Positions 27,272-36,005 of a DNA stretch of 64,000 bases are shown here, piece by piece; position 1 is the first letter of the stretch, and every line of letters begins with the position of its first letter. The stretch is taken from NCBI GenBank assembly GCA_947466075.1, contig CANIBP010000032.1, forward strand, positions 1-64,000. The letters run 5' to 3'. This DNA comes from Verrucomicrobiaceae bacterium. Its GTDB lineage: Bacteria > Verrucomicrobiota > Verrucomicrobiia > Verrucomicrobiales > Verrucomicrobiaceae. A program made the position numbers and the translations under genes. Below the pieces are notes generated by a model. That model saw only the letters and a list, made by a program, of their open reading frames with translations. It was not told the origin of the DNA and ran no database searches.

Positions 27272-28437
27272 TGCGGCAGTTCGTCGATCTTTCGCGGCAG
27301 GTCACGTATTTTTACTACCAACACGATCTCGGGTTAAACTTGCAGGAGCATCGCATGGTCGCCGATGAGGAAGTCATCCATCAAAACCGCCGCGAGGAGG
27401 AGGCGCTGCTGGTCATTCGGCGTTACTTCGGCGGACTCGCACATCCAGAGCGTGCCATGTGCGGTCTCGGCAGCACACCGGCGAGTTCCACGGCGCGTGT
27501 CGAGCTTCAGCGCGAAATCTTGCGCGTGCGCGATGAGATCGTCGCTTGGGGGCCGCAGTTCAAAGTGGCCTTGCAGGAATGGAATCAAGCCTGGCAGCGG
27601 CGGCGCGATCTCGAAGCTGCCGCCACGCTCAGCCTCGCGGGATTCACGGTGTCACGCATACAGTTCGGCACGGAAGACGCCAGCCCTGGAGCCTTACGTG
27701 CAGAAGCTGCCCGTCAGCGCATGGTGATGGAGCACATGGAAGGCCCGCTACAGGAGCGTGAACGCATCATGGAAAGCCGCTTTGCTGCTGCGCTCGGCAT
27801 GCTGTGGTGGAGCGAGCAAGCCGATCTCAACGATTGGCTGCTCACTCGTCGTCGCGACATGTCCGCATGGGTGACGATTTATGAGGCGATGGCTGGAGCA
27901 CTGCCCTCGTTCCGTGAACTGCTCACCACCTTCTTCGCCTTTCAGACCCTTGGCGCGAAATTTGCCAATGTCGATGATCCCAGCGCTTTCCTCACTGCTT
28001 TACAGTCCGTCGTTCCCAAAATGCTCAACCTCGTGCGCCAAATCGTGGCCACCATGGACGGTGCGCCCTATCCCTTCACCGAAGACGGCAAAGTTGTTTC
28101 CTTGAACCAGCACTTGCTGCCTACACCTCTGCCGGAAATGCCAAGCGTATCGTTGGTCTCACTCGATGCGGCTAGCATGCGTGCCATCGGATTGAAAATG
28201 GCTGGCAACGCCTCCGAATGCATCGCGCCCTATGTCGATGACTTCCTCACTCTCTATCATCTCGCATTCGCGTGGCTGGCGGAATCCGCCGAACGCACCG
28301 AAACGCATTTCCTTGGTGCTCTCAACTTCGGTTCCGCCACGGAGATCCTCCTGCCCGATGAATTCACCACGCAGCGCCTCGGCATGAAAGCGAAATCACC
28401 TGACTCCATCGCGGCATGGAAGCCTGCACCGGTATGA
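27271..28437 (+). CDS. Helical protein, probable detached C-terminal part of the M48 peptidase
   Basis: A 388-residue, largely helical soluble protein. Its beginning, RQFVDLSRQVTYFYYQHDLG, resembles the segment (ALSRxVTLxFYRxVLG) that follows the catalytic domain in long M48 proteins. It starts within the stop codon of the upstream gene (TGATG), giving translational coupling. The rest (LLTTFFAFQTLGAKF and YVDDFLTLYHLAFAWLAE) I do not recognise. The two chains may associate after translation. An ATG at 27271 is preferred over the GTG at 27268. Confidence 0.65.
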   Translation: MRQFVDLSRQVTYFYYQHDLGLNLQEHRMVADEEVIHQNRREEEALLVIRRYFGGLAHPERAMCGLGSTPASSTARVELQREILRVRDEIVAWGPQFKVALQEWNQAWQRRRDLEAAATLSLAGFTVSRIQFGTEDASPGALRAEAARQRMVMEHMEGPLQERERIMESRFAAALGMLWWSEQADLNDWLLTRRRDMSAWVTIYEAMAGALPSFRELLTTFFAFQTLGAKFANVDDPSAFLTALQSVVPKMLNLVRQIVATMDGAPYPFTEDGKVVSLNQHLLPTPLPEMPSVSLVSLDAASMRAIGLKMAGNASECIAPYVDDFLTLYHLAFAWLAESAERTETHFLGALNFGSATEILLPDEFTTQRLGMKAKSPDSIAAWKPAPV

Positions 28438-28531
28438 ATAGCGCGATTTCGTTGCTCTAACGAGGAAACGCTGACTTGAACATCCGCCGCGTGGCAGGAT
28501 AGTCGCGCATCTTTTCCCCAAGCGCCCCCCC

Positions 28532-30781
28532 ATGTCGGAGCCGAGTCTATTCAGGCATTATCAAATCGTTCAGGACGCCGACGGCAACAACGTCGAGCTG
28601 GTACGCAGTGCCGAGCAGGTGGCCGTGCTCGCTTTTGACCACCAGCAGCTCGAATACGTCCACTGCCATGTGCTGCTGGAGCCGCTTTCGAACCGCGCAT
28701 CCTTTGAGGAGTCGTGCAAGGCGCTGCAAAAGCGTGGTCATCCGGCGCTAGCGCGGATGATTGAGTGCGGTGAGGACGAAGAAAACCCCTTTTACATCAC
28801 CAGTAACGTCGATGGTGAGGCACTGCGCGGCTATCTGGCACACCAGCAGGATATTCCTGGCTGGCTTGCCATCATGATCGCCTGCCGCGCATTGGAAACC
28901 GCCGTCGCGGTCGTCGAGCGTGGTGAATTTCTCACGGAAACGCCCCTCGACAGTTTCCGCATCGTGCAAACCGCACCGCAGGCCGTGCAGATAATCGCAG
29001 CGGACTTTCGTGTGCTTGACAATAGCGGCAGCAAGAAGCGCGCATTGAAGACGAGTTTCGAGAAGCAGGCTAAATTTTTGCGCACTTTCCTCGTCGAGCA
29101 TGGCGGCGGTGGGCCGACGATGCTGGATCAGGCGCTGCCTTCAGCCGATTTTGCCGAGTTGCTTGGCGCTTGTCTCTCCAGCGCCGGTGTTGGTGTCATT
29201 GCGACCATGCGCGAACTGCGCTCCACCTTGCAGAAGCTCGCACCTGAACATTTATCCGGCGAGATACCCACCGCGCACAAGCCGCGGGCCTTGCTCGCGC
29301 CGCTGCTCGCCAGTTATCAAGAAGTGGCACGCGGCCTCGTCAATCTTGTGCGCATTCAAAGCCAGCGCCTCGACATGGCGAATCCTTACAGCATGCGCGG
29401 CACGCTCACGAAGACCGGTCGCGCTGTGCTTATCGAGCAGGTGCCACCAGCGCGCATCGCCCATGCGCGGGTGAAAGACATCGACGAGTCCGCCTTCAAA
29501 ATCACCAAACAACGCGACAACTCCGCTCTCGTCACGCTCGCCCTCGTTAATGAGAGTGAAGACCTCACCTGCCTCGCGGAAGAAATCGTTGAGGGACTCA
29601 GTCTCGCCGAACTCATGCGCGAACGCCGCTGCCTTGATGTGCAGGAGGCTTACCTCGTGCTCGCCGGTCTCGATACTGCGCTCACTCAGCTCGATAACTC
29701 GACTCTCCCCGCCACCAAGCTTCGTTTGGAGGATATCTTCCTGCTCACAGGTTTCGCACGCGAAGATCCCCGCACTACCAAGCTGCTCGTTTCTAAGCTG
29801 AACGAATGGCCTGCCTTCAACATCCTCGTGCGCGCCCATCCCACGCTCGCCTCCATGGCCGGGCGTGGCACTGATCCCGCCGTGTTACTGCCTCCGGCTC
29901 GCAGCGGTGGCTCGACCGCTTGGCATGCCGGCTGGCTCGCTGCCTTGTGCAAATTTTTGCTCGGCCTCGAATCTCCCGTCGGCGTCTATTCCGATCCGCA
30001 AAGCGGTGCCCGTGAGCGTGAAACCGTCGCCCGCTTGCTCGATGATGAGATCGCCAAGATTGCAGAATCGAAGCCCGGTCAGCGCAGCGACTTCCTGGGC
30101 CGTTATGCCCGCATCATTCAGCACTACGACCTCGTTAAACCCAATGAGCCAGCACGCGCGGGTGGCGGCACGGAACCTGCGGTGGATTATGGCTTGAAGC
30201 CACGTTCCAAAACGATTCCCATCAGCAAAACGGCCCAGCGGCGTGAATTTTCCGGCTCGCTGGCCACGGATCCCGCCCATGCGGGCGTCGCCCTCACCAG
30301 CGGTGGTGCGCCCTCTGGCGACAAACCTACCATCGGCTTCGCCGAGCTGCTCTTCCGTAACTCCGGCGGCGAACCCTCACCGCCTGATGCACCCGACTGG
30401 GCCCGCGCCGCCGCCAGCGCCCCGCCCACGTTGCCTGCGCACCTCGTCGGCCGTGATGATGTGCCAGTGTGGTTGAAAGCAGCGGTCTTCCTCAGCGGTT
30501 CCATGGTTATCGGTGCCTTCTGTGCGCATCTCTCTGGGCATGCTTTGTGGCAGAAAAAACGTGGAGCAGCGCTGCCACATCCCGCTCCGCTGGTGAACAT
30601 CGCCAAGGCCATTCCCGTGCCCGCAGAATCACCGGTGCCCAAGGCCATCCCTGTCACGCCACCTCCGGAAGACACCACGCGTCCTGCCGTGCCTGGCGTC
30701 TCGCTCTCCCTGCCGCCCGGCGCTGGCGGTTTGCGCGATCAGCTCGCTCCCGCCACGCCTCCCCCCGTCCCACCACAATGA
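28532..30781 (+). CDS. Membrane-anchored tandem pseudokinase-like protein (putative)
   Basis: A 749-residue protein. Residues 20-150 resemble a protein-kinase N-lobe and hinge in layout (strand region VAVLAF, helix FEESCKALQKRGHPAL, a hinge YITSNVDGEALRGYL), and residues 330-440 repeat this layout (EEIVEGLSLAELM, LDVQEAYLVLAGL). Neither copy has a VAIK lysine, HRD or DFG, so they would be catalytically dead. One membrane helix follows (about 644-672) and then a Pro-rich tail of about 75 residues. It precedes a lipoprotein gene by ATGA overlap and follows the M48 genes, suggesting an envelope-located complex. The kinase relationship is my inference from pattern only. Confidence 0.55.
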   Translation: MSEPSLFRHYQIVQDADGNNVELVRSAEQVAVLAFDHQQLEYVHCHVLLEPLSNRASFEESCKALQKRGHPALARMIECGEDEENPFYITSNVDGEALRGYLAHQQDIPGWLAIMIACRALETAVAVVERGEFLTETPLDSFRIVQTAPQAVQIIAADFRVLDNSGSKKRALKTSFEKQAKFLRTFLVEHGGGGPTMLDQALPSADFAELLGACLSSAGVGVIATMRELRSTLQKLAPEHLSGEIPTAHKPRALLAPLLASYQEVARGLVNLVRIQSQRLDMANPYSMRGTLTKTGRAVLIEQVPPARIAHARVKDIDESAFKITKQRDNSALVTLALVNESEDLTCLAEEIVEGLSLAELMRERRCLDVQEAYLVLAGLDTALTQLDNSTLPATKLRLEDIFLLTGFAREDPRTTKLLVSKLNEWPAFNILVRAHPTLASMAGRGTDPAVLLPPARSGGSTAWHAGWLAALCKFLLGLESPVGVYSDPQSGARERETVARLLDDEIAKIAESKPGQRSDFLGRYARIIQHYDLVKPNEPARAGGGTEPAVDYGLKPRSKTIPISKTAQRREFSGSLATDPAHAGVALTSGGAPSGDKPTIGFAELLFRNSGGEPSPPDAPDWARAAASAPPTLPAHLVGRDDVPVWLKAAVFLSGSMVIGAFCAHLSGHALWQKKRGAALPHPAPLVNIAKAIPVPAESPVPKAIPVTPPPEDTTRPAVPGVSLSLPPGAGGLRDQLAPATPPPVPPQ

Positions 30782-31335
30782 AAACTCTCCTGCGCCTCTG
30801 CGCTTGTCTGCTGCTCGGCTGTGTCCTCACCGCCTGTCCCGAAACCACCGTCAACGACGACTTCGGCCTCAAGCCCCTCGCCTTGAAAGCCTCCGACTGG
30901 TCTGGCAATTGGCAGCCCTTGGATGACGACGACATGCTCCAGTTCAGCATCGTTGACGCCGCGCAGGGCATCCTCAGCATGACCGAACCCAGCAACAAAA
31001 AGGTCGAGCCCCTCGACTTCAAACTGCGCAGCGCCTCCGCCGACGACAAGGTCAAGCTCTGCTTCGCCCTCCTCCGCGACAAGGACGCCGCACCCTCCGC
31101 CACGCAGATCCACCTCATGCGCGAATCCGAAAAAGGCGCTCTGCTCGTCTGGATGATCAACGACGAAGCCGTCGAAGCCGCCATCAAATCCGGTCAGCTC
31201 CAAGGCACCACCAAGCGCGTCAAAGACGACCCCCACAACCATCTCGATTCCGTTCCCGCCAACTACACCAAGCTCCTCGAACCCCAGTTCTGGAGCTGGT
31301 CCGTGCCCATGGTGCTCAAGCGGCAGAAAAAATGA
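30778..31335 (+). CDS. Lipoprotein of unknown function
   Basis: A 185-residue lipoprotein: MKTLLRLCACLLLGCVLTAC gives a lipobox LTAC. Start overlaps the stop of the tandem pseudokinase-like gene (ATGA), so co-translation is expected and it is the last gene of the M48 operon. The mature protein (SGNWQPLDDDD, a beta-alternating core, LVWMINDE) is organised like the lipoprotein at 8794-9231. The stop is followed by the palindrome GCGGACACTCTTGTCCGC, which may end the operon. Confidence 0.75.
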   Translation: MKTLLRLCACLLLGCVLTACPETTVNDDFGLKPLALKASDWSGNWQPLDDDDMLQFSIVDAAQGILSMTEPSNKKVEPLDFKLRSASADDKVKLCFALLRDKDAAPSATQIHLMRESEKGALLVWMINDEAVEAAIKSGQLQGTTKRVKDDPHNHLDSVPANYTKLLEPQFWSWSVPMVLKRQKK

Positions 31336-31342
31336 GAGGAGC

Positions 31343-31360
31343 GCGGACACTCTTGTCCGC
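31343..31360. repeat. Palindromic repeat, GGAGCGC-flanked, core type A
   Basis: GCGGACACTCTTGTCCGC forms a 7-bp stem with a 4-nt loop and is preceded by GGAGC. The same core occurs twice at 39017-39090. It lies between the convergent lipoprotein and 31375 genes and could act as a bidirectional terminator. Confidence 0.75.
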
Positions 31361-31374
31361 TGCATCGTCAAACC

Positions 31375-31797
31375 TCACTTCGTCTCCCGCTCCAGCTTCG
31401 CCAGCATCTCCTGCAGCGGCAGCATCTCTTTCATCAGCGCCGTGCGCTGCGGCTCCGGCACGTCCAGGATCAGATCCGTCACCTCCTTCGCCTGCTCATG
31501 CAGCGCATGCACAAACTGCCAGCGGCTCGGCCACTCCTCCGCGGGCTGCTGCATCGCCGCGTGCAGCGCCTGCATCGCCGTCACCACGCGTGTCACCGTC
31601 GCTTCGCTCGCGCGTTTTTGCAGTCCTTCCACCGCCAGCGCCCGCAGTTCCTCGGGCACCGCGCCATACCGGCCGTCCACCGTTTCCTGCATCACCTGCT
31701 TCATCGCCGCCGCACCCTCCGGCGTCGCCAGCCAGCGCAAAAACGCCGTGTCATCCGGTTCCGGGGCAGCAGGAGAATCAGGCAGGGCGTCAGACAT
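31375..31797 (-). CDS. Small helical protein of unknown function
   Basis: A 140-residue, acidic, helical protein (MSDALPDSPAAPEPDD, then FLRWLATPEGAAAMKQVMQE and repeated amphipathic helices). No family recognised and no signal peptide. Start at 31797 is preferred. The in-frame ATG at 31836 adds 13 residues of doubtful coding. It is encoded opposite to its neighbours. Confidence 0.55.
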   Translation of the reverse strand: MSDALPDSPAAPEPDDTAFLRWLATPEGAAAMKQVMQETVDGRYGAVPEELRALAVEGLQKRASEATVTRVVTAMQALHAAMQQPAEEWPSRWQFVHALHEQAKEVTDLILDVPEPQRTALMKEMLPLQEMLAKLERETK

Positions 31798-31940
31798 GAT
31801 GGTTCCAACGATGACGCAACGTGTTCGCGCTGGCAAGCAGCGCGATCATAGGCTTTTCCACCATGCGCCCGCATTTTTCATGGACTAAACCCCGTGTGCT
31901 CACGCTTCCTGCTTGGCAAGCAGTCTAGTCTGCTGATTAA

Positions 31941-34034
31941 ATGCTCTCAACCATGTCGCCAGAAATCCGCGAGATCATCGACAACGACCAGTTTTACCTC
32001 GGTTCCGTTCGTGCCGTCGCCGAACGGTTGCCGCAGAGCGATGTGGAACTCAGCGCCTGGATCGCCAGCGCCATCACCAGCCATGATCAAATGGCCCTGC
32101 ACTTCCTGCTCGCCGCCGCCGCCCTCCATGAGCGCCCGGTGGACTCCTGCCATCTGCGTGAAGGCCTGAGCCTGATGACTAACGACGAGATGACCTTCTG
32201 CCTCATCTGGAAAATGCGTGGCGATGTCGCCGCAGACCTCCTCCACGCCGTTCGCCACACCGTCATGTCACGCCCCATGCATGCCATGGCCCTGCTCGCC
32301 ATCCATGCTTGGTGTTTGGAGCATCGCGGCGGCGTTCTACCACCGGAACTTGTCTCCGAGTCACGTCTTCTTGCCCATGCCGGCAAGCCTGATCCCGTCA
32401 AGTTTGGCTACCTCTGGGGCCTCTCCGAACGGCTCCATGATGAAAGCCTCGAAGCCGTCCTCGTCGGCTGCTGCAAAGGCAGCGACATCGCCGCATTAAA
32501 AAAAATCGGCACCGCCCTGGTCAATGCCACGCTCACCCTCGGTAACGCCACCATTGACTACTTCCTCGCCAAAGCCCGTGATCGCCGCATCAGCCCCGGT
32601 GGCACCCTCCGCCGTGCCGTTGAGCGCACCGGCCGCAACGATCCCTGCCCCTGTGGCAGCGGGCAAAAATACAAACGCTGCTGCGAGGCCAAAGACCAAG
32701 AGCGCCTCCGCCATTCCTCCACCGTCCCCGGCCTGACGACCGCCGAGGTCAAAGCCCGCCCCGCCGAGCAGCTCACCCTCGCCAGAATCGAGAAAATGTC
32801 TGGCCATGGCCTCGCCCGCCTCGATCCCCGTCTCATCAAAGGCGATCTGCTCCGTCCCTACCTCATCCGCCTCGCCGCCTTCAATCTCCTCCCCGAGGCC
32901 GTCACCGCCTTCGAAACCCTCGGCTGCCATGACGACACCATGGTCAGTTTATGGCACGACACTTTCGTGTTCATCTCGCAAAAGCAGCACCGCGACTGCG
33001 CCCGCCGCATGCTGCAACTGCGCTACCAGCATGGCCCCGTCAAAGAGACCCTCACACCCGATGTCAGGCTCCTACTGTGCCGCGACGACCCCCCGCGCTA
33101 TCTCGACATGCTCGAGCACCTCTGCCACACCGCCCTGCGCCTCAACGACTCCCGGTTCTGCCAGAACCTCGCCTACGGTCTGCTCTTCTCCTCCTTCAAA
33201 TCCCTCGGCATCCTCATCGCCCGCAGTTTCATCCCCATCGGCCAGAAACAACACGCCACCACTCTCATCGAGCAAATCCAGAGCGCCCGCGACTACCTCG
33301 ATCTCCCTCCCGAAGAACCCTTCGCCGACGTCCTCGAAAAACGTCTCAATGACTCCACCCACGAAACCGGTGCCGAAGCCGCCGCCTTGCAGAAGTCACG
33401 CCGCCTCCTCGCTGACAAAGCCGCCGAGATCCGCACCAGCCACGAAAAACTCGCCCAGCTCCAGCGCGACATACGCCTCCACGAAAAGCAGCTCGCCACC
33501 AGCACCGCCAGCACGCCCAAGGCCGACGCCGAGCAGGAAGCCCTCCGCGCCTTGCGTGAAAAACTCGCCGCCACCAATGTCACCCTCCGCGCCGCCAATG
33601 AGGAGCGCACCATCCTGCGCCGTCAGGCTATGGAAGCCGTCAGCCTGGCTGAGGCTGAGCGTGCCAAACAACCCGCCCCCGCCGCCCGTCCCGCTGACGA
33701 CGAAGATCTGGATGATGACGCCGCAATCACCCTCCCCGGCGGCATCGACAGCCACCAGCTCCCGCGTCCCATCGACTTCCCCCGCCGCTTCCACGCCACC
33801 CTCTCCCACCTGCCCACCCAGGTCGGTCGTGCCACTCTCATCCTCATCGGCCGCATCGCCGCCGGCGAAGCCGCCGCCTTCACCGGCGTCGTCCGTCTGC
33901 GCGCCACCCCCGATGTCCTCCGCGTCCGCATCGGACGTGATCACCGCCTCCTCTTCCGCCTCCACCCCGACCGCGTTGAAGTCGTCGATCTCATCAACCG
34001 CCGCGACCTCGACCGCCGCATCGAAAAGCTGTGA
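31941..34034 (+). CDS. SEC-C protein with coiled coil and RelE/ParE-like C-terminus
   Basis: A 697-residue protein in four parts: helical repeat-like N-terminus (1-225); a SEC-C zinc motif GRNDPCPCGSGQKYKRCC (about 232-250); a second helical part and a coiled coil with long Gln/Glu/Lys/Arg heptads (about 470-565); and a C-terminal domain (about 610-697) whose LRVRIGRDHRLLFRLHPDRVEVVDLINRRD-like order of strands resembles RelE/ParE-type toxins (xYRVRVGxYRVLF, VxVxxxxxRxxxY). The mRNA-nuclease fold in a chain with SEC-C would be unusual. Whether it is active is unknown. An alternative start is 31953. A TAGTCT at 31926 could be the -10 element, making the message nearly leaderless. Confidence 0.65.
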   Translation: MLSTMSPEIREIIDNDQFYLGSVRAVAERLPQSDVELSAWIASAITSHDQMALHFLLAAAALHERPVDSCHLREGLSLMTNDEMTFCLIWKMRGDVAADLLHAVRHTVMSRPMHAMALLAIHAWCLEHRGGVLPPELVSESRLLAHAGKPDPVKFGYLWGLSERLHDESLEAVLVGCCKGSDIAALKKIGTALVNATLTLGNATIDYFLAKARDRRISPGGTLRRAVERTGRNDPCPCGSGQKYKRCCEAKDQERLRHSSTVPGLTTAEVKARPAEQLTLARIEKMSGHGLARLDPRLIKGDLLRPYLIRLAAFNLLPEAVTAFETLGCHDDTMVSLWHDTFVFISQKQHRDCARRMLQLRYQHGPVKETLTPDVRLLLCRDDPPRYLDMLEHLCHTALRLNDSRFCQNLAYGLLFSSFKSLGILIARSFIPIGQKQHATTLIEQIQSARDYLDLPPEEPFADVLEKRLNDSTHETGAEAAALQKSRRLLADKAAEIRTSHEKLAQLQRDIRLHEKQLATSTASTPKADAEQEALRALREKLAATNVTLRAANEERTILRRQAMEAVSLAEAERAKQPAPAARPADDEDLDDDAAITLPGGIDSHQLPRPIDFPRRFHATLSHLPTQVGRATLILIGRIAAGEAAAFTGVVRLRATPDVLRVRIGRDHRLLFRLHPDRVEVVDLINRRDLDRRIEKL

Positions 34035-34071
34035 TCTGCCGACGCTTGGCAGCCGCAGGGCCGCCCCTTTT

Positions 34072-34163
34072 TACCGCAGTGAGGCAAAGAGGCAGAGGCG
34101 GCAGAGATGGAGAATGAACCAGCTCAACCTCTGCACCCTCTGCTCCTCCGCCCCTCTGCGGCA
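34072..34163. repeat. Long imperfect hairpin repeat, type D copy 1
   Basis: Starts TACCGCAGTGAGGCAAAG and ends CCCCTCTGCGGCA, the arms pairing imperfectly. A copy of the same family lies at 35196-35294, and both are followed by the shared tail CGTTCCAGGACA. Related in style to the ACCACAGAGA hairpins further right. Confidence 0.75.
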
Positions 34164-34290
34164 AAGCCGGACGTTCCAGGACAGAATCGATCTCTGCCTA
34201 CGGAACACACAGAATCCGGTCCCGATGGAAATTTTTCTTGGCAACAAACGGGAGAATTCAGTAGGCTCTCTGTGTCTAACTTAATTCACC

Positions 34291-35004
34291 ATGAAACACC
34301 TCGCTCTTTCCGGTCTGGTTCTGCTGTTCGCCGTCACCAGCCAGGCCCAGGCTCCTGCCAAGGCGCAGCCGGATCGTCTCATCAACCTGCGGTCGAATTA
34401 TGAACGGGCCATCGAGCGTGTTTCAGCGCCGGTGAGCGCGCAGTATCGCGACGAGCTGCAAAAGATGAAGATTGAATACACCAAGGCAGGAAACCTTGAG
34501 GCGGCGCTGGCCGTGGATGAAGAACTCAAGGCGCGCTTCACACCGCCGCCACCTCTCACCAAGTCCGTCGGCGCTCCCACCGTGGGTGAACTGGCCAAAG
34601 TGAATGTGGCCCCGTCGGTCATCGCTCCGTTGCTCAAAGGACAGAAGCTGTACACGGAAAGCGAGTACGTCTGGGTGGATATTCCCGAAGCCTACGCGGG
34701 CATGCAGTTCGCCCAGCCGAAGCACAAGCACATTGCAGTGACCTCCTTCAGTGTTGAAAGCGACGGCCTGGTCTATGTGGCCTTTACTTCGAATTGGGAA
34801 GATGAGGACGGCAACAAAAAGGACGACATTATCTCGCGCAAGGATGTCGAACGTATGGGCTGGAAGCCTCTCAAGGCGAAAAAAAACCTCGTGAGTGACG
34901 AGTCGGGCTACGAGTGGATCGTTTGCGCCAAACAATGCAAAGCCGGCGAGTCCTTCAAGCTGCGCACGACCAAATACTGCGCCCCGATTGTGCTAATCAG
35001 GTAG
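34291..35004 (+). CDS. Exported protein of unknown function with N-terminal helical motif
   Basis: A 237-residue protein with a signal peptide (MKHLALSGLVLLFAVTSQAQ) followed by the helical segment RSNYERAIERVSAPVSAQY and LEAALAVDEELK, a motif I know from many secreted proteins of Planctomycetota and Verrucomicrobiota. The C-terminal half is beta-rich (YVWVDIPEAYAGMQF, AVTSFSVESDGLVYVAF). Function unknown. It is bracketed by two copies of the type D hairpin. Confidence 0.7.
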   Translation: MKHLALSGLVLLFAVTSQAQAPAKAQPDRLINLRSNYERAIERVSAPVSAQYRDELQKMKIEYTKAGNLEAALAVDEELKARFTPPPPLTKSVGAPTVGELAKVNVAPSVIAPLLKGQKLYTESEYVWVDIPEAYAGMQFAQPKHKHIAVTSFSVESDGLVYVAFTSNWEDEDGNKKDDIISRKDVERMGWKPLKAKKNLVSDESGYEWIVCAKQCKAGESFKLRTTKYCAPIVLIR

Positions 35005-35195
35005 GTGTTGCTGACGCGTGAATGCCAGGAAAGTCAGGCGAGTATGGCGGAGCCTACTCGCCACTTGAGTGGTCCAGCCTGAACGGTGCCACCCGCGTGC
35101 ATCGCTTTGCGAAGCAATGCGGGCAGGGGGAACAAGTCAGGCGAGTTCAAAACTCGCGCTCCCTGCCGAGGCGATGCAGCAGGGACACTCAGGTT
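35005..35195. repeat. Intergenic palindromes including a GGAGCGC-flanked copy
   Basis: At 35037 onward GGCGAGTA and TACTCGCC form an 8-bp stem. At 35141-35157 GCGAGTT and AACTCGC form a 7-bp stem followed by GCTCC, the inverted GGAGCGC flank. No gene is supported. Confidence 0.6.
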
Positions 35196-35294
35196 TACCG
35201 CAGAGGGGCGGAGAGGCAGAGCGGCAGAGCGGCAGAGCAGGGAAGATGAGCCAGAGCAATCTCCGCACCTCTGCTCCTTCGCCCCTCTGCGGCA
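35196..35294. repeat. Long imperfect hairpin repeat, type D copy 2
   Basis: Starts TACCGCAGAGGGGCGGAG and ends GCCCCTCTGCGGCA, giving a strong terminal stem (CCGCAGAGGGGC with GCCCCTCTGCGG). Contains a small internal GGCAGAGC repetition. Second copy of the element at 34072-34163. Confidence 0.85.
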
Positions 35295-35348
35295 CCATCG
35301 AACGTTCCAGGACATCCGTGGCCGTCCGCCATCGCCTTTTTCCGCAGC

Positions 35349-35537
35349 TGCAATATCCGCACGCGATGCCGCAACGGCTTTTGATGCCATTGCATCACCC
35401 GGAAGCGACGCTGCAACGCCCGCAGTAGTCACTGCAACGGCTTTTCGAGCCGATGAAACGCCTTTTTCACGCACTGCAACGCCCGGAAGGGTGACTGCAT
35501 CGGCTTTTTGCATGACTGCAACGGTTGCAGAGTGGCT
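35349..35537. repeat. Degenerate 21-bp tandem repeat, nine units
   Basis: Nine consecutive 21-bp units, most beginning TGCAACG or TGCATC, alternate between a CGGCTTTT type (35370, 35433, 35454, 35496) and a CGCCCGGAAG-like type (35391, 35412, 35475). In one minus-strand frame they read as seven-residue units such as LQSCKKP, but a stop interrupts the frame and no start is convincing, so I treat it as a non-coding satellite or a decayed repeat protein. Confidence 0.75.
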
Positions 35538-36005
35538 TCCGGGCGTGTCAGAGGCGCAGGCGTTTGAAGCAGAAGGGCTTGCAGGTGGAGCAGAAGATGT
35601 TCCGGGTGTGGCAGTGGCAGGTGCGGGTGGTTTGTAAGCGAGGCGTGTTTTTCAGCCACAAAAGAGGCTTGAAAAACAGGCGAAATGATTATGCTTTTCC
35701 CACGCTTTGCGTCTCAGGGAGTTTTTCCTGACCTGTCGGGGCGGTTGAATGAGGCACACCAACCATGAGCCGCTCTTCCATTCTCCTACCACGCCCAGGG
35801 CATGACCGCCGCCGGTTGGCGCGGCCTGCCATGGACTCAACCCTGACACCCTACTGCGATGCTGCGGTCTTCCACGCCTCTGCTGGCCCGTTGGAACGAC
35901 GGTAGCCGCTGGAATGACGGCCATTTGTGGTCGGGTTCCTCCACGCCTGCGCCTGCGGCACCCTTTTTGCCAAGCAGTCCGATAACCCTAAACACACACA
36001 CCACT
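35538..36005. other. Non-coding region with a possible decayed small gene
   Basis: No intact gene. Around 35785-35855 the frame reads FSYHAQGMTAAGWRGLPWTQP before a stop, and from 35865 another frame reads LLARWNDGSRWNDGHLW, both with protein-like composition but no usable start. A small Trp-rich gene may have decayed here by frameshifts. Confidence 0.35.

Noticed and set aside
32806..34284. A 492-codon Ser/Pro-rich frame overlapping the SEC-C gene
   Set aside because: Same-strand shifted frame of the SEC-C gene with implausible Ser/Pro composition.
35349..35537. The 21-bp array as a CRISPR or integron-attC array
   Set aside because: There are no spacers between units, the units are degenerate, and there is no attC-like structure.
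35086..35637. 183-codon frame across the type D hairpin and the 21-bp array
   Set aside because: It crosses two repeat elements and has low-complexity composition driven by the repeats. No start signal.
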